In this document: one piece after another, positions 34,993 to 43,993 of the stretch
Numbering within the stretch: position 1 is the stretch's first letter
Layout: every line of letters starts with the position of its first letter
Origin: Marinoscillum furvescens DSM 4134
GTDB taxonomy: Bacteria > Bacteroidota > Bacteroidia > Cytophagales > Cyclobacteriaceae
Assembly: GCF_003386095.1 (NCBI RefSeq)
Contig: NZ_QREG01000005.1
Coordinates: 229,434 to 293,433 of the forward strand
Reading direction: 5' to 3'
Length of the DNA: 64,000 nucleotides
The notes under the pieces: model-generated
Seen by the model: the letters and a program-made list of their open reading frames with translations, nothing else
Databases searched by the model: none
What the model was told of the DNA's origin: nothing
Made by a program: the position numbers and the translations under genes

Positions 34993-37920
34993 TTACTTCA
35001 TGGCTTCCCAGATGATTTCTACCGGGTGTTTCGCTTTGCGCGCAGTACCATCTTTGATTTGGTGGCGGCAGCTGGTACCCGCTGCAGCGATGATCACATC
35101 CTCCGGTTGCTTTCGTACCGTTGGAAACAGCACCAGTTCACCTATTTTCATCGATAGATCAAAATGCTCCTTTTCGTACCCAAAACTGCCCGCCATGCCA
35201 CAGCAGCCAGACGGAATCATGTGCACTTCATTACTACCCATTTTGGTCAGGATCTTTTTCACTGGCGTGAGCGACGACAATGCCTTCTGCTGGCAGTGTC
35301 CATGAAGTTTGATCAGTGACTTTTGCTCTTCGAAAAGCTCAAGGTCGATATTCCCAGCGTCAAGTTCTTTCGCCAAAAACTCTTCGATCATATAGGTGTG
35401 CTGAGCAATGCTGTTGGCAGCTTCCTTTTCCTCTCCTCGGAGCAGGTCCGGATACTCGTCTCTAAACGTGAGGATTGCCGAAGGCTCCACACCGATTAGT
35501 GGTGTTTCGGCTGTGATGTGATCACGATATAGTGCTATATTTTTTTGCGCCAATTTTTTAGCCTGATCCAGCAATCCCTTTGACAAAAAGCTCCTCCCTG
35601 ACTCTTCATGCTGCAGGTAAACGACCTTGTAGCCAAGCTTGTCTAGCAACTTTACCGTAGTGATACCAATCTCCGCCTCGCTATAGTTGATCAGCTCGTC
35701 TATGAAGATGTACACCGTTTTTTTAGGCTTGATCACCGTAGGCTGAAACTGCTTTTTAAACCATTTTTCCCAGGTGACTTTGGAGAGCTCTGGCATACTA
35801 CGCTTTTGCGCAAAGCCAATCACAGACTTGGCCAATGTGGAGGTGAGCTTGTTGCTAAATGTTAGCTTATATCCCCAGGGCGCCAGTGAGGCCAGTTTCA
35901 TGGATTTAGAAAAATTCCCAATGAGCCTGTTTCTGAACGGTACGCCTTTTTCTTTATAATACTGGTACTGCCACTCCTGCTTGAGCTTACCCATGTCCAC
36001 ATTGGAAGGGCACTCAGATTTGCAGCCTTTGCAACTCAGGCAGAGGTCCATGACCTCTTTTATTTCCTCATGTGCAAAGGGGTTGGCCTGGTCAGACCGG
36101 GTGAGCATTTCGCGTAGTACATTGGCGCGTCCGCGGGTGGTTTCTTTTTCGTTGCGGGTGGCCATGTACGATGGACACATGGTGCCCCCGCTGAGTTCGG
36201 TCTTGCGGCAGTCGCCGGAGCCATTGCATTGCTCCGCAGCACGTAGATAGCCTAGTGTCTCCGAAAAATCCAGCATGGTGTCAAACTCTCTCGTTTGTTG
36301 GTTTTTCTCATACCGCAAACTGGTGTCCATCGGAGGAGTGTTGACTATTTTGCCCGGGTTCATGATGTTGTTGGGATCCCAGGTCTCCTTCACTTGCTTG
36401 ATGAGTTGGTAATTGTGCTCACCTAGCATTTGCGGGATAAATTCCCCACGAAGACGACCGTCCCCATGTTCGCCAGAGAGTGATCCTTTGTATTTTTTTA
36501 CCAACTGGGCGATTTCTTCAGCGATTACTCGAAATTGCCTCACACCTTCTTCGGTTTTCAGGTCTAGAATAGGGCGGAGGTGCAGTTCGCCAGATCCGGC
36601 GTGCGCGTAATGCACACAGGTGAGGTTGTGTTTTTTGAGAATTTCGTTAAACTCCGCAATGTATGCCGGCAGGTCATTGACATCCACGGCCGTGTCTTCT
36701 ATCACCGGGGCGGGCTTGGCATCACCTACTACGTTGGAGAGCAGCCCCAGTCCGGCTTTGCGTAGCCCCCATACTTTTTTGATGTCGTCTCCGGTTACAA
36801 TTGGGTAAGCATAACCGAGTTGGTTGTTTTTGAGGTCTTCTACCAGTGCACTGGCTGTAATATCCGCCTGCTCTTCAGTTTCTAGCGTTAGCTCCGCTAC
36901 GAGTATGGCTTTGGGTTCTCCCTCTACAAAAAAGCGGTAGTCGCGGTACGTGAGGTTGCGCTCGGTAGCTTCCAGTATGAAGTGGTCCATGAGCTCACAC
37001 GCTGTGGGTTTGTATTTGAGTGCCACCAGGTTGGCGTGCAGCGACTCATCTATGGAGTTGCAATGGATGCAGACCAGTCGCTTGTGAGGAGGTGCTATTG
37101 GAGTTAGCTTTATTTTAGCCGCTGTGACAAAAGCAAGGGTGCCTTCAGATCCGGCGATTAGTTCGCAAAAGTTAAAGTTTTTGCCATCCGTTTTAAATGG
37201 CACCATGTTGGCCAGCATGTCGATGGCATATCCGGTGTTGCGGCGCGGCACCGAAGACTTGGGAAAGTCTGCTTCGATGGCTTCAATATTTTTCGCATCA
37301 GACAGCATTTCGCGAATGCTCAGGTAGAGGTTGGTCTCCAGGTCTCCCGATGTGTGCATGCCATTGGCTTTGGCCGTAAAGGCATTTTGGTCTAGCTCGC
37401 CAAAGGAAGTGCGGCTGCCGTCAGAGAGGATGGCATCTACTTCTATGAGGTGCTCACGGGTACTGCCATATACCACGGAGTTTGAGCCACAGCTATTGTT
37501 GCCGATCATGCCGCCGATCATTGCTCGGTTGGCTGTGGAGGTTTCGGGTGCAAAGAAATAGCCATGTTCTTTGAGGTGCTTGTTGAGGTCATCCCTAACG
37601 ATGCCCGGCTGCACTTTCGCCCAACCTTCTTCGGCATTGATTTCAATGATCTTATTGAAATGCTTCGAAATGTCCACGACGATACCACCACCTACTACCT
37701 GGCCGGCTAGTGAGGTGCCGGCAGTTCGTGGTATTACAGAGGTGCCGTGCTCGTTGGCAAAGCGGATAATTTTTTCAATGTCATCGTCTGACCTGGGAAT
37801 GGCCACCGCTTGTGGTATTTCGCGGTAGGCAGAGGCGTCTGTAGCATAAAGGCGACGAGTGGTCTCGTCTGTAAAAAAATCCCCCTCTAGTTGCTGTTTT
37901 AGCACGTCAAAGTTCATCAT
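34993..37920 (-). CDS. FAD-binding and Fe-S dehydrogenase (YdiJ / D-2-hydroxyacid dehydrogenase type)
   Basis: A two-part flavoprotein of 975 residues that oxidises a D-2-hydroxyacid (D-lactate or D-2-hydroxyglutarate in characterised relatives) and passes electrons to the respiratory chain. The N-terminal half is a GlcD/VAO-type FAD domain (PRTAGTSLAGQVVGGGIVVD near residue 60, IGGMIGNNSCGSNSVVYG near 130) and a substrate domain with HYAHAGSGELHLRP and SGEHGDGRLRGEF. The C-terminal half has 4Fe-4S ferredoxin cysteines (CLSCKGCKSECP) and CCG-type motifs (HGHCQQKAL; SGCCGMAGSFGYE). Two consecutive Met codons open the gene. Substrate remains unassigned; no operon partner. Confidence 0.88.
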   Translation of the reverse strand: MMNFDVLKQQLEGDFFTDETTRRLYATDASAYREIPQAVAIPRSDDDIEKIIRFANEHGTSVIPRTAGTSLAGQVVGGGIVVDISKHFNKIIEINAEEGWAKVQPGIVRDDLNKHLKEHGYFFAPETSTANRAMIGGMIGNNSCGSNSVVYGSTREHLIEVDAILSDGSRTSFGELDQNAFTAKANGMHTSGDLETNLYLSIREMLSDAKNIEAIEADFPKSSVPRRNTGYAIDMLANMVPFKTDGKNFNFCELIAGSEGTLAFVTAAKIKLTPIAPPHKRLVCIHCNSIDESLHANLVALKYKPTACELMDHFILEATERNLTYRDYRFFVEGEPKAILVAELTLETEEQADITASALVEDLKNNQLGYAYPIVTGDDIKKVWGLRKAGLGLLSNVVGDAKPAPVIEDTAVDVNDLPAYIAEFNEILKKHNLTCVHYAHAGSGELHLRPILDLKTEEGVRQFRVIAEEIAQLVKKYKGSLSGEHGDGRLRGEFIPQMLGEHNYQLIKQVKETWDPNNIMNPGKIVNTPPMDTSLRYEKNQQTREFDTMLDFSETLGYLRAAEQCNGSGDCRKTELSGGTMCPSYMATRNEKETTRGRANVLREMLTRSDQANPFAHEEIKEVMDLCLSCKGCKSECPSNVDMGKLKQEWQYQYYKEKGVPFRNRLIGNFSKSMKLASLAPWGYKLTFSNKLTSTLAKSVIGFAQKRSMPELSKVTWEKWFKKQFQPTVIKPKKTVYIFIDELINYSEAEIGITTVKLLDKLGYKVVYLQHEESGRSFLSKGLLDQAKKLAQKNIALYRDHITAETPLIGVEPSAILTFRDEYPDLLRGEEKEAANSIAQHTYMIEEFLAKELDAGNIDLELFEEQKSLIKLHGHCQQKALSSLTPVKKILTKMGSNEVHMIPSGCCGMAGSFGYEKEHFDLSMKIGELVLFPTVRKQPEDVIIAAAGTSCRHQIKDGTARKAKHPVEIIWEAMK

Positions 37921-38079
37921 GTCTTCTTATCGTTTTCGAACATAACAGAGGGCCTGCCAGGGGTCAAGTTGCATGGGGTATGCCAAAACGATTGGCTGCA
38001 GTTAAACGATTGGGATTGGCGACCTCTATTGCACTCAAAATTAGGGAGTGTGGATGACATTCTGATAAAAAACATAAGG

Positions 38080-38121
38080 TCATTTTACACCAACTTTTGA
38101 TCATTTTACACCAATTTCACA
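38080..38121. repeat. 21-bp imperfect tandem duplication over a stop codon
   Basis: TCATTTTACACCAA occurs at 38080 and 38101. On the - strand the unit encodes the last residues and the TGA of the neighbouring phosphoesterase gene, and the second copy repeats them in frame beyond the stop (IGVK-stop, then VGVK-stop). Confidence 0.7.
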
Positions 38122-38922
38122 GTATACCGGGAAGTGATCGGAGATGTATTTTTGCTCAAAAGACCCTGTGAGTACGGCATATTTTTCTACGATGATTTGG
38201 TTGGACACAGCGATGTAATCAATTCTTCGCGTAGGGGTTTCGTCAAATTGGAAGGCATTGAAGGTGGCGTCTGGTCCGTATACCACTTTGGCGATATCGC
38301 GTGTATCGCTTAGTTGTTGTTTCATTTCCAGGATGGGGGCTTCATCTGGAGTTACATTTAGGTCTCCCATGACGATGACCGGAAAGTTTTCGGTGTTGAG
38401 TTCTTCGATTTTTGATAGGATGACCTTCATGGATTCTACGCGTGCTTGCTCACCGCGGTGGTCAAAATGGGTGTTAAATACCCAATAGGCATGTCCGCTA
38501 CTGGTCTCAAACAAACCATAGGTGCAAATCCTGGGCAATGCCGCATCCCAGCCTTTGGAAGGCTTTTCTGGGGTGGGAGAGAGCCAGAATGTACCAGATT
38601 GAAGGAGCTCCAAGGAAGATTTGTAATAGATGGCGCTAAACTCACCTTTGGATTTGCCATCGTCCCTTCCTACTCCGATGTATTTGTACTGAGACAAACC
38701 TGTGTCGAGATAGGCAACCTGATGCGGTAGTCCCTCCTGTATACCCATGATGTCTGGCTCAAAAAACTGTACCTGACTGAGTAGTTTTTCCTTTCGGTCG
38801 GACCACTCATTTTTGCCATCAGCAGAATAGTCCAGACGTATGTTGTAGGTCATCACTTTCAGGTTTTGTGCGCTGATCGTGTGTACGGTAATTGTCAAAA
38901 GGAAGCACGCAATGATTTTCAT
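38101..38922 (-). CDS. Secreted endonuclease/exonuclease/phosphatase-family hydrolase
   Basis: The signal peptide ends HTISAQ (about residue 19). The EEP fold motifs are in order: MTYNIRLD (metal-region Asn), DIMGIQEG (metal-binding Glu), NTHFDH, VMGDLNVTPDE (Asp/Asn pair) and SDHFPVYCEI (catalytic Asp-His). Length is typical. Exported relatives cleave DNA, phosphoinositide-like or sphingolipid phosphodiesters; the substrate cannot be assigned here. Monocistronic. Confidence 0.88.
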   Translation of the reverse strand: MKIIACFLLTITVHTISAQNLKVMTYNIRLDYSADGKNEWSDRKEKLLSQVQFFEPDIMGIQEGLPHQVAYLDTGLSQYKYIGVGRDDGKSKGEFSAIYYKSSLELLQSGTFWLSPTPEKPSKGWDAALPRICTYGLFETSSGHAYWVFNTHFDHRGEQARVESMKVILSKIEELNTENFPVIVMGDLNVTPDEAPILEMKQQLSDTRDIAKVVYGPDATFNAFQFDETPTRRIDYIAVSNQIIVEKYAVLTGSFEQKYISDHFPVYCEIGVK

Positions 38923-39038
38923 GAGGTGTTGGGTTTGTGTGATTGATTGAAAAAAACAGGGTCATTACAAATATGTGACAAATCCGCTTGTTGGCAGATT
39001 CTGTAATGTAAAATCATGTAATCGATACCTTTGCCGCC

Positions 39039-39500
39039 ATGTTTACCAGAGAAGAAGCTTCGCGCCTCCGTCAGGAGTTTTGGACCACTTTTGGCCTGTA
39101 TATGAAGCCCGTGCTGTCTGTAGACTATATGCGGGTAAACTGGATCAACTACAATACTCGATTAAAGGACGTTTATTTTCGGATGGATACTGGCCGTAAA
39201 GCTGCTACCATCGCTATCACCATGGAGCACTCTGATCCAGGAATAAGAGAATTGTTTTTTGAGCAGTTTTTAGAACTTAAAACTATGCTGCACACCGAGC
39301 TTGGCGAAGAGTGGGAGTGGCAGGAGCACTACACCACCGAAAGCGGCAAGGTGATTAGTAGGATCTACAAAGAGCTACCAAAGACGTCTGTGTTTAATAA
39401 GGACAAGTGGCCGGAGCTTATTTCATTTTTTAAACCCCGGATCATTGCCCTTGATCGATTTTGGGATACGGCGCGCTATGCCTTTGATGCCCTTACATGA
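39039..39500 (+). CDS. DUF4268 family protein
   Basis: A 153-residue cytoplasmic protein. The N-terminal FTREEASRLRQEFWTTFGLYM, followed by WINYNTRLKDVYFRMD and a C-terminal KWPELISFFKPRIIALDRFW, match the small stand-alone DUF4268 proteins of Bacteroidetes. These are of unknown function; the domain elsewhere accompanies nuclease-like folds. Its stop is two bases from the stop of the convergent branching enzyme gene, with no terminator between. Confidence 0.8.
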   Translation: MFTREEASRLRQEFWTTFGLYMKPVLSVDYMRVNWINYNTRLKDVYFRMDTGRKAATIAITMEHSDPGIRELFFEQFLELKTMLHTELGEEWEWQEHYTTESGKVISRIYKELPKTSVFNKDKWPELISFFKPRIIALDRFWDTARYAFDALT

Positions 39501-39501
39501 G

Positions 39502-41520
39502 TCAGTCTTTTCTTTTGAGTACGAGTGCCACCCTGTTGGGGAGGTAGATACTCAGAAAGTGTTCTCCAAACAAGGTGACCGTCGGGTAGCTCATCTCATC
39601 GTCTATACGATCATGGCCGCCATATTCTCCTCTGTCGGAGTTTAATATCACCTGATACTTTCCAGCCTTTGGTACCCTAAACCGATAGTCCGGCACCGCA
39701 TTGGTAGGTGAAAAATTAAAAGCAAAAATGAGGTTATTACGCTCGAAAATCAGGGTTTGGTTTTGCTCGTCCATATTGAGCTGCCGGGCAGGAAGTGCTT
39801 CTACCAGGCCGTTGTTTCTGGCGGTGTTTACCATGTCTTTGCCAAAGTTGTACAAATGCTGGTAGCGCAAATCAGGATGCTCCTGCAGGCTCCACTGCCT
39901 GCGTGCATACTGGTAAGACCAGTCATTGCCTTCTCTCGGGAAGTCTACCCATTCCGGATGCCCAAACTCATTGCCGATAAAATTGAGCCACCCTTCGCCA
40001 CCTAGCGCCAGTGTAAAGAGGCGAATCATTTTGTGCAAAGCAATTCCACGGTCTATGATCAGGCTGTCATGGTCTTTGTGCATATGGGAGTACATCTCCT
40101 TGTCCATGAGCCAAAATGCGATAGACTTATCGCCTACCAGCGCCTGGTCGTGTGATTCTGCATAAGCGATGGTGCGCTCGCCAAAGCGTCTGTTCGTAAG
40201 TGTGCCCCACATGTCGTGGATGTTCCATTCTTCATCCTGCTTGTGCTTGAGTAGTTTGATCCAGTAGTCAGGGATGCCCATGCCCAGACGAAAATCAAAG
40301 CCCATTCCCCCTTCACTTACCGGCCTGCATAGTCCTGGCATGCCGCTCATGTCTTCTGCTATGGACAGGGCATGCGGATTGAGCTCCTTGATCAGTGTGT
40401 TGGCTAGCTGAAAATAGGTGAGCACGTCCCAGTCTACATCTCGGAAGTATTTTTCATAATGATCAAAAGACACATCGCCGTGATGGAAATAGAGCATGGA
40501 GGTGACTCCATCGTACCGAAACCCATCTATTTTGAATTCCTCGATCCAGTATTTGACATTGGAGAGCAGAAAACGAAGCACCTCTTCTTTGCCGTAGTTA
40601 AATAGTTTGGAGTCCCACTGCGAGTGTACTCCCCGTCCTCCTGGATGAAAATACTGGTCGTCTGATCCATCAAACTCATTGAGCCCTTCGGCGAGGTTTT
40701 TTACGGCATGGGAATGCACGATATCCATGATTACGGCTATTCCCAATTCATGTGCCTTGTCTATTAGATATTTGAGGTCATACGGGGTGCCAAACCGGCT
40801 GCTTGGCGCAAAGAAGTTGCTCACGTGGTAGCCAAAAGAGCCGTAGTAGGGATGCTCCTGTATGGCCATTACCTGTATGGCATTGTAGCCTTGTTCGTGG
40901 ATCTTAGGCAAGATATTGTCTGCAAACTCTTTGTATGTACCCAGACCTGCTTTTTCCTGAGCCATGCCCACGTGGCACTCATAGATATAGGGGGCCTCAT
41001 AGGCTTCCTTGCCAGAAAAGTTCTTTACTTTCCATTGATAAGGCTTGTCCGGATTCCAAAGTCGTGCAGTGAAGTCGTACGTTTTTTCGTCCTGGGTGAC
41101 GTAGCGGGCATAGGCAGGAATGCGATCCATACCACCATGGGGAGTTCGCACATGTACTTTCACCATAGAGCCATGTGTAAGCGAGGCTTTGTGGTCACTA
41201 TCCGGTAGGAATACCTCCCAAATGTCACCTTCATTACGTGTCATGGGGGTCGCCTCACGGTCCCATTGGTTAAATTCACCTATCAGGCTCAGCTGCTCGG
41301 CTGCAGGTGCCCACTCCCGGTACCACCAGCCCTTCTTTTTGCGGTCATAGTTAAACCCCAGGTAGTCATATCCGCTCGCAAAATCTCTGACACTTCCATA
41401 GGTAGCAATCAGTTCCTTTTTACGGGTTTCGAAGCGCTCTATCCTGTCAGTAATTTCCCCTTCATAAGGCTCCAGCCAGGGATCATTTTTTACAAGAACA
41501 GGTGCGTTTTTTTTAGGCAT
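39502..41520 (-). CDS. glgB: 1,4-alpha-glucan branching enzyme (GH13)
   Basis: Introduces alpha-1,6 branches into glycogen. The 672-residue protein has an N-terminal CBM48 domain (WWYREWAPAAEQLSLIGEFN, residues 66-85), then the GH13 barrel. Barrel motifs: MDIVHSHAVKN (265-275), GFRYDGVTSM with the nucleophile Asp337, IAED with acid/base Glu389 and ESHDQ with Asp459. A C-terminal beta domain follows. The GFRYDGVTSMLYFHHG version is the one shared with eukaryotic branching enzymes and differs from the E. coli-type GlgB. No other glycogen gene adjoins. Confidence 0.92.
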   Translation of the reverse strand: MPKKNAPVLVKNDPWLEPYEGEITDRIERFETRKKELIATYGSVRDFASGYDYLGFNYDRKKKGWWYREWAPAAEQLSLIGEFNQWDREATPMTRNEGDIWEVFLPDSDHKASLTHGSMVKVHVRTPHGGMDRIPAYARYVTQDEKTYDFTARLWNPDKPYQWKVKNFSGKEAYEAPYIYECHVGMAQEKAGLGTYKEFADNILPKIHEQGYNAIQVMAIQEHPYYGSFGYHVSNFFAPSSRFGTPYDLKYLIDKAHELGIAVIMDIVHSHAVKNLAEGLNEFDGSDDQYFHPGGRGVHSQWDSKLFNYGKEEVLRFLLSNVKYWIEEFKIDGFRYDGVTSMLYFHHGDVSFDHYEKYFRDVDWDVLTYFQLANTLIKELNPHALSIAEDMSGMPGLCRPVSEGGMGFDFRLGMGIPDYWIKLLKHKQDEEWNIHDMWGTLTNRRFGERTIAYAESHDQALVGDKSIAFWLMDKEMYSHMHKDHDSLIIDRGIALHKMIRLFTLALGGEGWLNFIGNEFGHPEWVDFPREGNDWSYQYARRQWSLQEHPDLRYQHLYNFGKDMVNTARNNGLVEALPARQLNMDEQNQTLIFERNNLIFAFNFSPTNAVPDYRFRVPKAGKYQVILNSDRGEYGGHDRIDDEMSYPTVTLFGEHFLSIYLPNRVALVLKRKD

Positions 41521-41763
41521 ACTCTACTGTGAAATAGGTGTGACTCGTAAGTTAAGCAGCAGCTATGCTCCTTCCAAATATTCCTTTTTGGCGCTGGTCT
41601 TTATTGTAATTATTTCAGTAGCATGGGCTTCAAATTTTAATTTTCTAAGGGATCCATCGGTTTTGGTAAATGATCTCACGATATTTCGCAAGGAATAAAA
41701 AATATCAAAGTAGATGTAACCTCTGCCAAAAGGTCCAGTTTCCCTTTCGTTAACCATGACTTG

Positions 41764-42339
41764 ATGATAGACTCCTTAGAAGATCATGCCATCATGCTAA
41801 AAGTAAAATCCGGCGATGTAGAGAAGCTTAGCCTGCTCTATCATCGTTACAGCCGCCGGCTGTTTGGATTTTTCTTTGGCCTGACCAGTGATGCTGCCAC
41901 CAGTGAAGACCTGGTGCAAAACGTATTCGTGCGTATGCTTAAGTATCGCAAGAGTTACTCCGAAAGCGGAAATTTTGAAGCGTGGGCTTTTCACATGGCG
42001 CGCAATGTGCACAAAGACCATTTCCGAAAAAACAAACGCTATCACTGGCAAGAGGACATGGCGGATTGGGAGAGTCACCTCAAAGAAACCGACAACCGGG
42101 AACATCATATGCAGAAGTCCGACGAGCTCAATAATCTGGAGCGGGCGCTGCAGGCTTTGTCTCCGGCCAAGCGTGAGCTGATTGAGCTCACACGGTTTCA
42201 AAAGCTAAAGTATGACCAGGTGGCAGCGCTACTGGGGATTTCCGAAAGTGCCCTGAAGGTGCGTGTGCACCGTACCCTAAAGGAACTACGGGAGCTTTAT
42301 AGCAAGGTAGACGGAAAATTGACAGACAGAATAAACTGA
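41764..42339 (+). CDS. ECF-type RNA polymerase sigma factor
   Basis: A 191-residue sigma-70 family protein with region 2 (KLSLLYHRYSRRLFGFFFGLT through FEAWAFHMARNVHKDHFRK) and region 4 (LEALSPAKRELIELTRFQKLKYDQVAALLGISESALKVRVHRTLKEL, here read as LSPAKRELIEL and LGISESALKVRVHR). There is no N-terminal sigma-70 region 1. The ATG one codon after an in-frame TTG is taken as start. It is followed after three bases by a membrane protein, the usual ECF/anti-sigma layout, and then by two secreted DUF4097-type proteins that may belong to its regulon. Confidence 0.9.
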   Translation: MIDSLEDHAIMLKVKSGDVEKLSLLYHRYSRRLFGFFFGLTSDAATSEDLVQNVFVRMLKYRKSYSESGNFEAWAFHMARNVHKDHFRKNKRYHWQEDMADWESHLKETDNREHHMQKSDELNNLERALQALSPAKRELIELTRFQKLKYDQVAALLGISESALKVRVHRTLKELRELYSKVDGKLTDRIN

Positions 42340-42342
42340 GAT

Positions 42343-43137
42343 ATGAAGCTGACAGAAGAACAAGCCATACAGTATTGGATGGACAAGGCCCAGGGCCATC
42401 TCTCGGAGGATCAAGAGCAGCAGCTCATGGAGTATCTGGCAGGAAACCCCGAGCTCAAAGCTGAGCTGGAGCAAAATCAGGCACTTTGGAGCCAGCTGGA
42501 AAAGCTGGAGCGGCCAGCGCCGAGTGAAGCCATGGATGCCCGGTTTGATGGCTGGCTACATGGATATGCTGCTGCTGCGGCTGGTCAAGAGCGTGGCTGG
42601 CAGGAGCGCCTGACTGTGTGGTGGCGCCTTCACTGGCAGCCGAGCCTGGCTTTTTTGGCTGTGGGGCTGCTGGTAGGGGCGCTGGTATTACCAGGCAGTC
42701 AGGAGCCAGAGCAGCTCGCTCAGGAGGTGAAAGACATGAAAAAAATGCTCATGCTGACCCTCATAGAGCAGCCGCAGGCACAAGAACGTATTAAGGCGGT
42801 GAGCCTGGCGAGTGAACTACCTACTAAAAATCCAGATCAGGTAGTGGTACAAGCGCTGGTGACCACACTCAATCAGGATCCGAGTATCAACGTGCGCCTG
42901 TCTGCGCTGGAAGCGCTCATGGCCTACGGCGAAAACGACAAGGTACGCCGAGCCCTGATTCAGTCTATCGCACGGCAAAGCTCACCACTGATGCAGGTAG
43001 CTCTGGCAGATGCCATGGTCCTTCTGCAGGAAAAAGCGGCAGTAGATTCTTTCAATCAGCTGCTGGATTCGGCTCAGGTAAATGAAAGTGTGGAGTCCAA
43101 AATCAAGTCGACTATTGAAACACTTAAAGCGATTTGA
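42343..43137 (+). CDS. Membrane anti-sigma-like protein with HEAT-like repeats
   Basis: A 264-residue protein coded three bases after the sigma gene. The N-terminal part (about 1-95) is helical and acidic with LSEDQEQQLMEYLAGNPELKAELEQ, as in cytoplasmic sigma-binding domains, but no Zn-binding Cys/His set is seen. One transmembrane helix follows (LAFLAVGLLVGALVLPG, about 102-118). The remainder, outside the cytoplasm, has three helical repeats resembling HEAT units (VVVQALVTTLNQDPSINVRLSALEAL, partly SINVRLSALEALMAYGENDK). Sensing by HEAT-type protein binding is inferred. Confidence 0.7.
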   Translation: MKLTEEQAIQYWMDKAQGHLSEDQEQQLMEYLAGNPELKAELEQNQALWSQLEKLERPAPSEAMDARFDGWLHGYAAAAAGQERGWQERLTVWWRLHWQPSLAFLAVGLLVGALVLPGSQEPEQLAQEVKDMKKMLMLTLIEQPQAQERIKAVSLASELPTKNPDQVVVQALVTTLNQDPSINVRLSALEALMAYGENDKVRRALIQSIARQSSPLMQVALADAMVLLQEKAAVDSFNQLLDSAQVNESVESKIKSTIETLKAI

Positions 43138-43138
43138 A

Positions 43139-43981
43139 ATGAAAAAACTAATGATCATACTGCTGTGCATACCCATTTTGGCGAATGCCCAAGAGCAACA
43201 GGAAAATGGCTCGGGAAGGCTCTCTATAGACGGGAAGCCGGTCTCGATAGTAGTAGACAATGTCTTTGGGAGTGTGAATGTGCTGGGAAGTACGGCTAAT
43301 GAAGTCACTTATTCGGTGAAGAAGAAGCTGGCTGCCGACTCCAAAAGCGCCTTGCAAAAAGGCTGGGATGAAATTACCATGGAGGTCATCAAACGAAACG
43401 ACTCGATCCTGTTTTTCTTGAAGGCACCCTATATCTGTAGCAAGTGGACAGGGTGCAGTAAAGGCAATAATTGGGACGGAGGCCCTGAAGGGTATACATT
43501 TCAGTTTGATGTGATGCTGGAGGTGCCTAGCTATGCTGACTTGCATGTCAGTACCGTGGATAGGGGAAGCATCACTATAGAAAAAGTATCAGGTGAACTG
43601 GCGGCTTTTCATGTAAATGGGGAGGTGACACTGCGTGATGCCGTTGAGGTGACTGAAGCTCGAAGTGTAAATGGAAACGTAACGGTATACTATAACTCGG
43701 TACCTCGATCTGATGGCTTGTTTAGCTCTATCAATGGTAAACTGAGGGTGTTTACTGCTGAAGGTCTCAACGCAAGAGTGGCAGCGAAGAGCATGAATGG
43801 GCAGTTTTACACATCATTTGCCCACGAGCTGATACCACCGAAATTGACTAAAACAGTGCAGAAGAATGGTTCAAAAACCAGCTTCAGGTTGGACGAGTCC
43901 TATGGAATCCAAATTGGAAAGAATGGACCTCTACTCAACTTCGAGACACTTAATGGCGATATTTTTTTAAGAAAACTTTAA
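43139..43981 (+). CDS. Secreted DUF4097-like beta-strand repeat protein
   Basis: The ATG one base after the upstream stop is preferred over an earlier in-frame ATG because it gives a clear signal peptide (MKKLMIILLCIPILANAQ, 18 residues). The mature protein is made of short beta repeats with Val/Asn/Gly-rich turns (TVDRGSITIEKVSGELAAFHV, in parts VNGEVTLRDAVEV and VNGNVTVYY), as in DUF4097 proteins that fold as a beta-helix-like stack. A Cys pair in YICSKWTGCSKG may form a disulfide. Fourth position in the sigma-factor operon. Confidence 0.7.
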   Translation: MKKLMIILLCIPILANAQEQQENGSGRLSIDGKPVSIVVDNVFGSVNVLGSTANEVTYSVKKKLAADSKSALQKGWDEITMEVIKRNDSILFFLKAPYICSKWTGCSKGNNWDGGPEGYTFQFDVMLEVPSYADLHVSTVDRGSITIEKVSGELAAFHVNGEVTLRDAVEVTEARSVNGNVTVYYNSVPRSDGLFSSINGKLRVFTAEGLNARVAAKSMNGQFYTSFAHELIPPKLTKTVQKNGSKTSFRLDESYGIQIGKNGPLLNFETLNGDIFLRKL

Positions 43982-43993
43982 AATAAACTCAAA

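Noticed and set aside
41563-41757. 64-codon reading frame on the - strand between glgB and the sigma gene
   Set aside because: No recognisable domain, fills a divergent promoter region, and composition does not look coding.
43082-43138. Earlier ATG for the first DUF4097-like protein
   Set aside because: It adds 19 basic residues before the signal peptide and overlaps the upstream gene; the later ATG starts a proper signal peptide.
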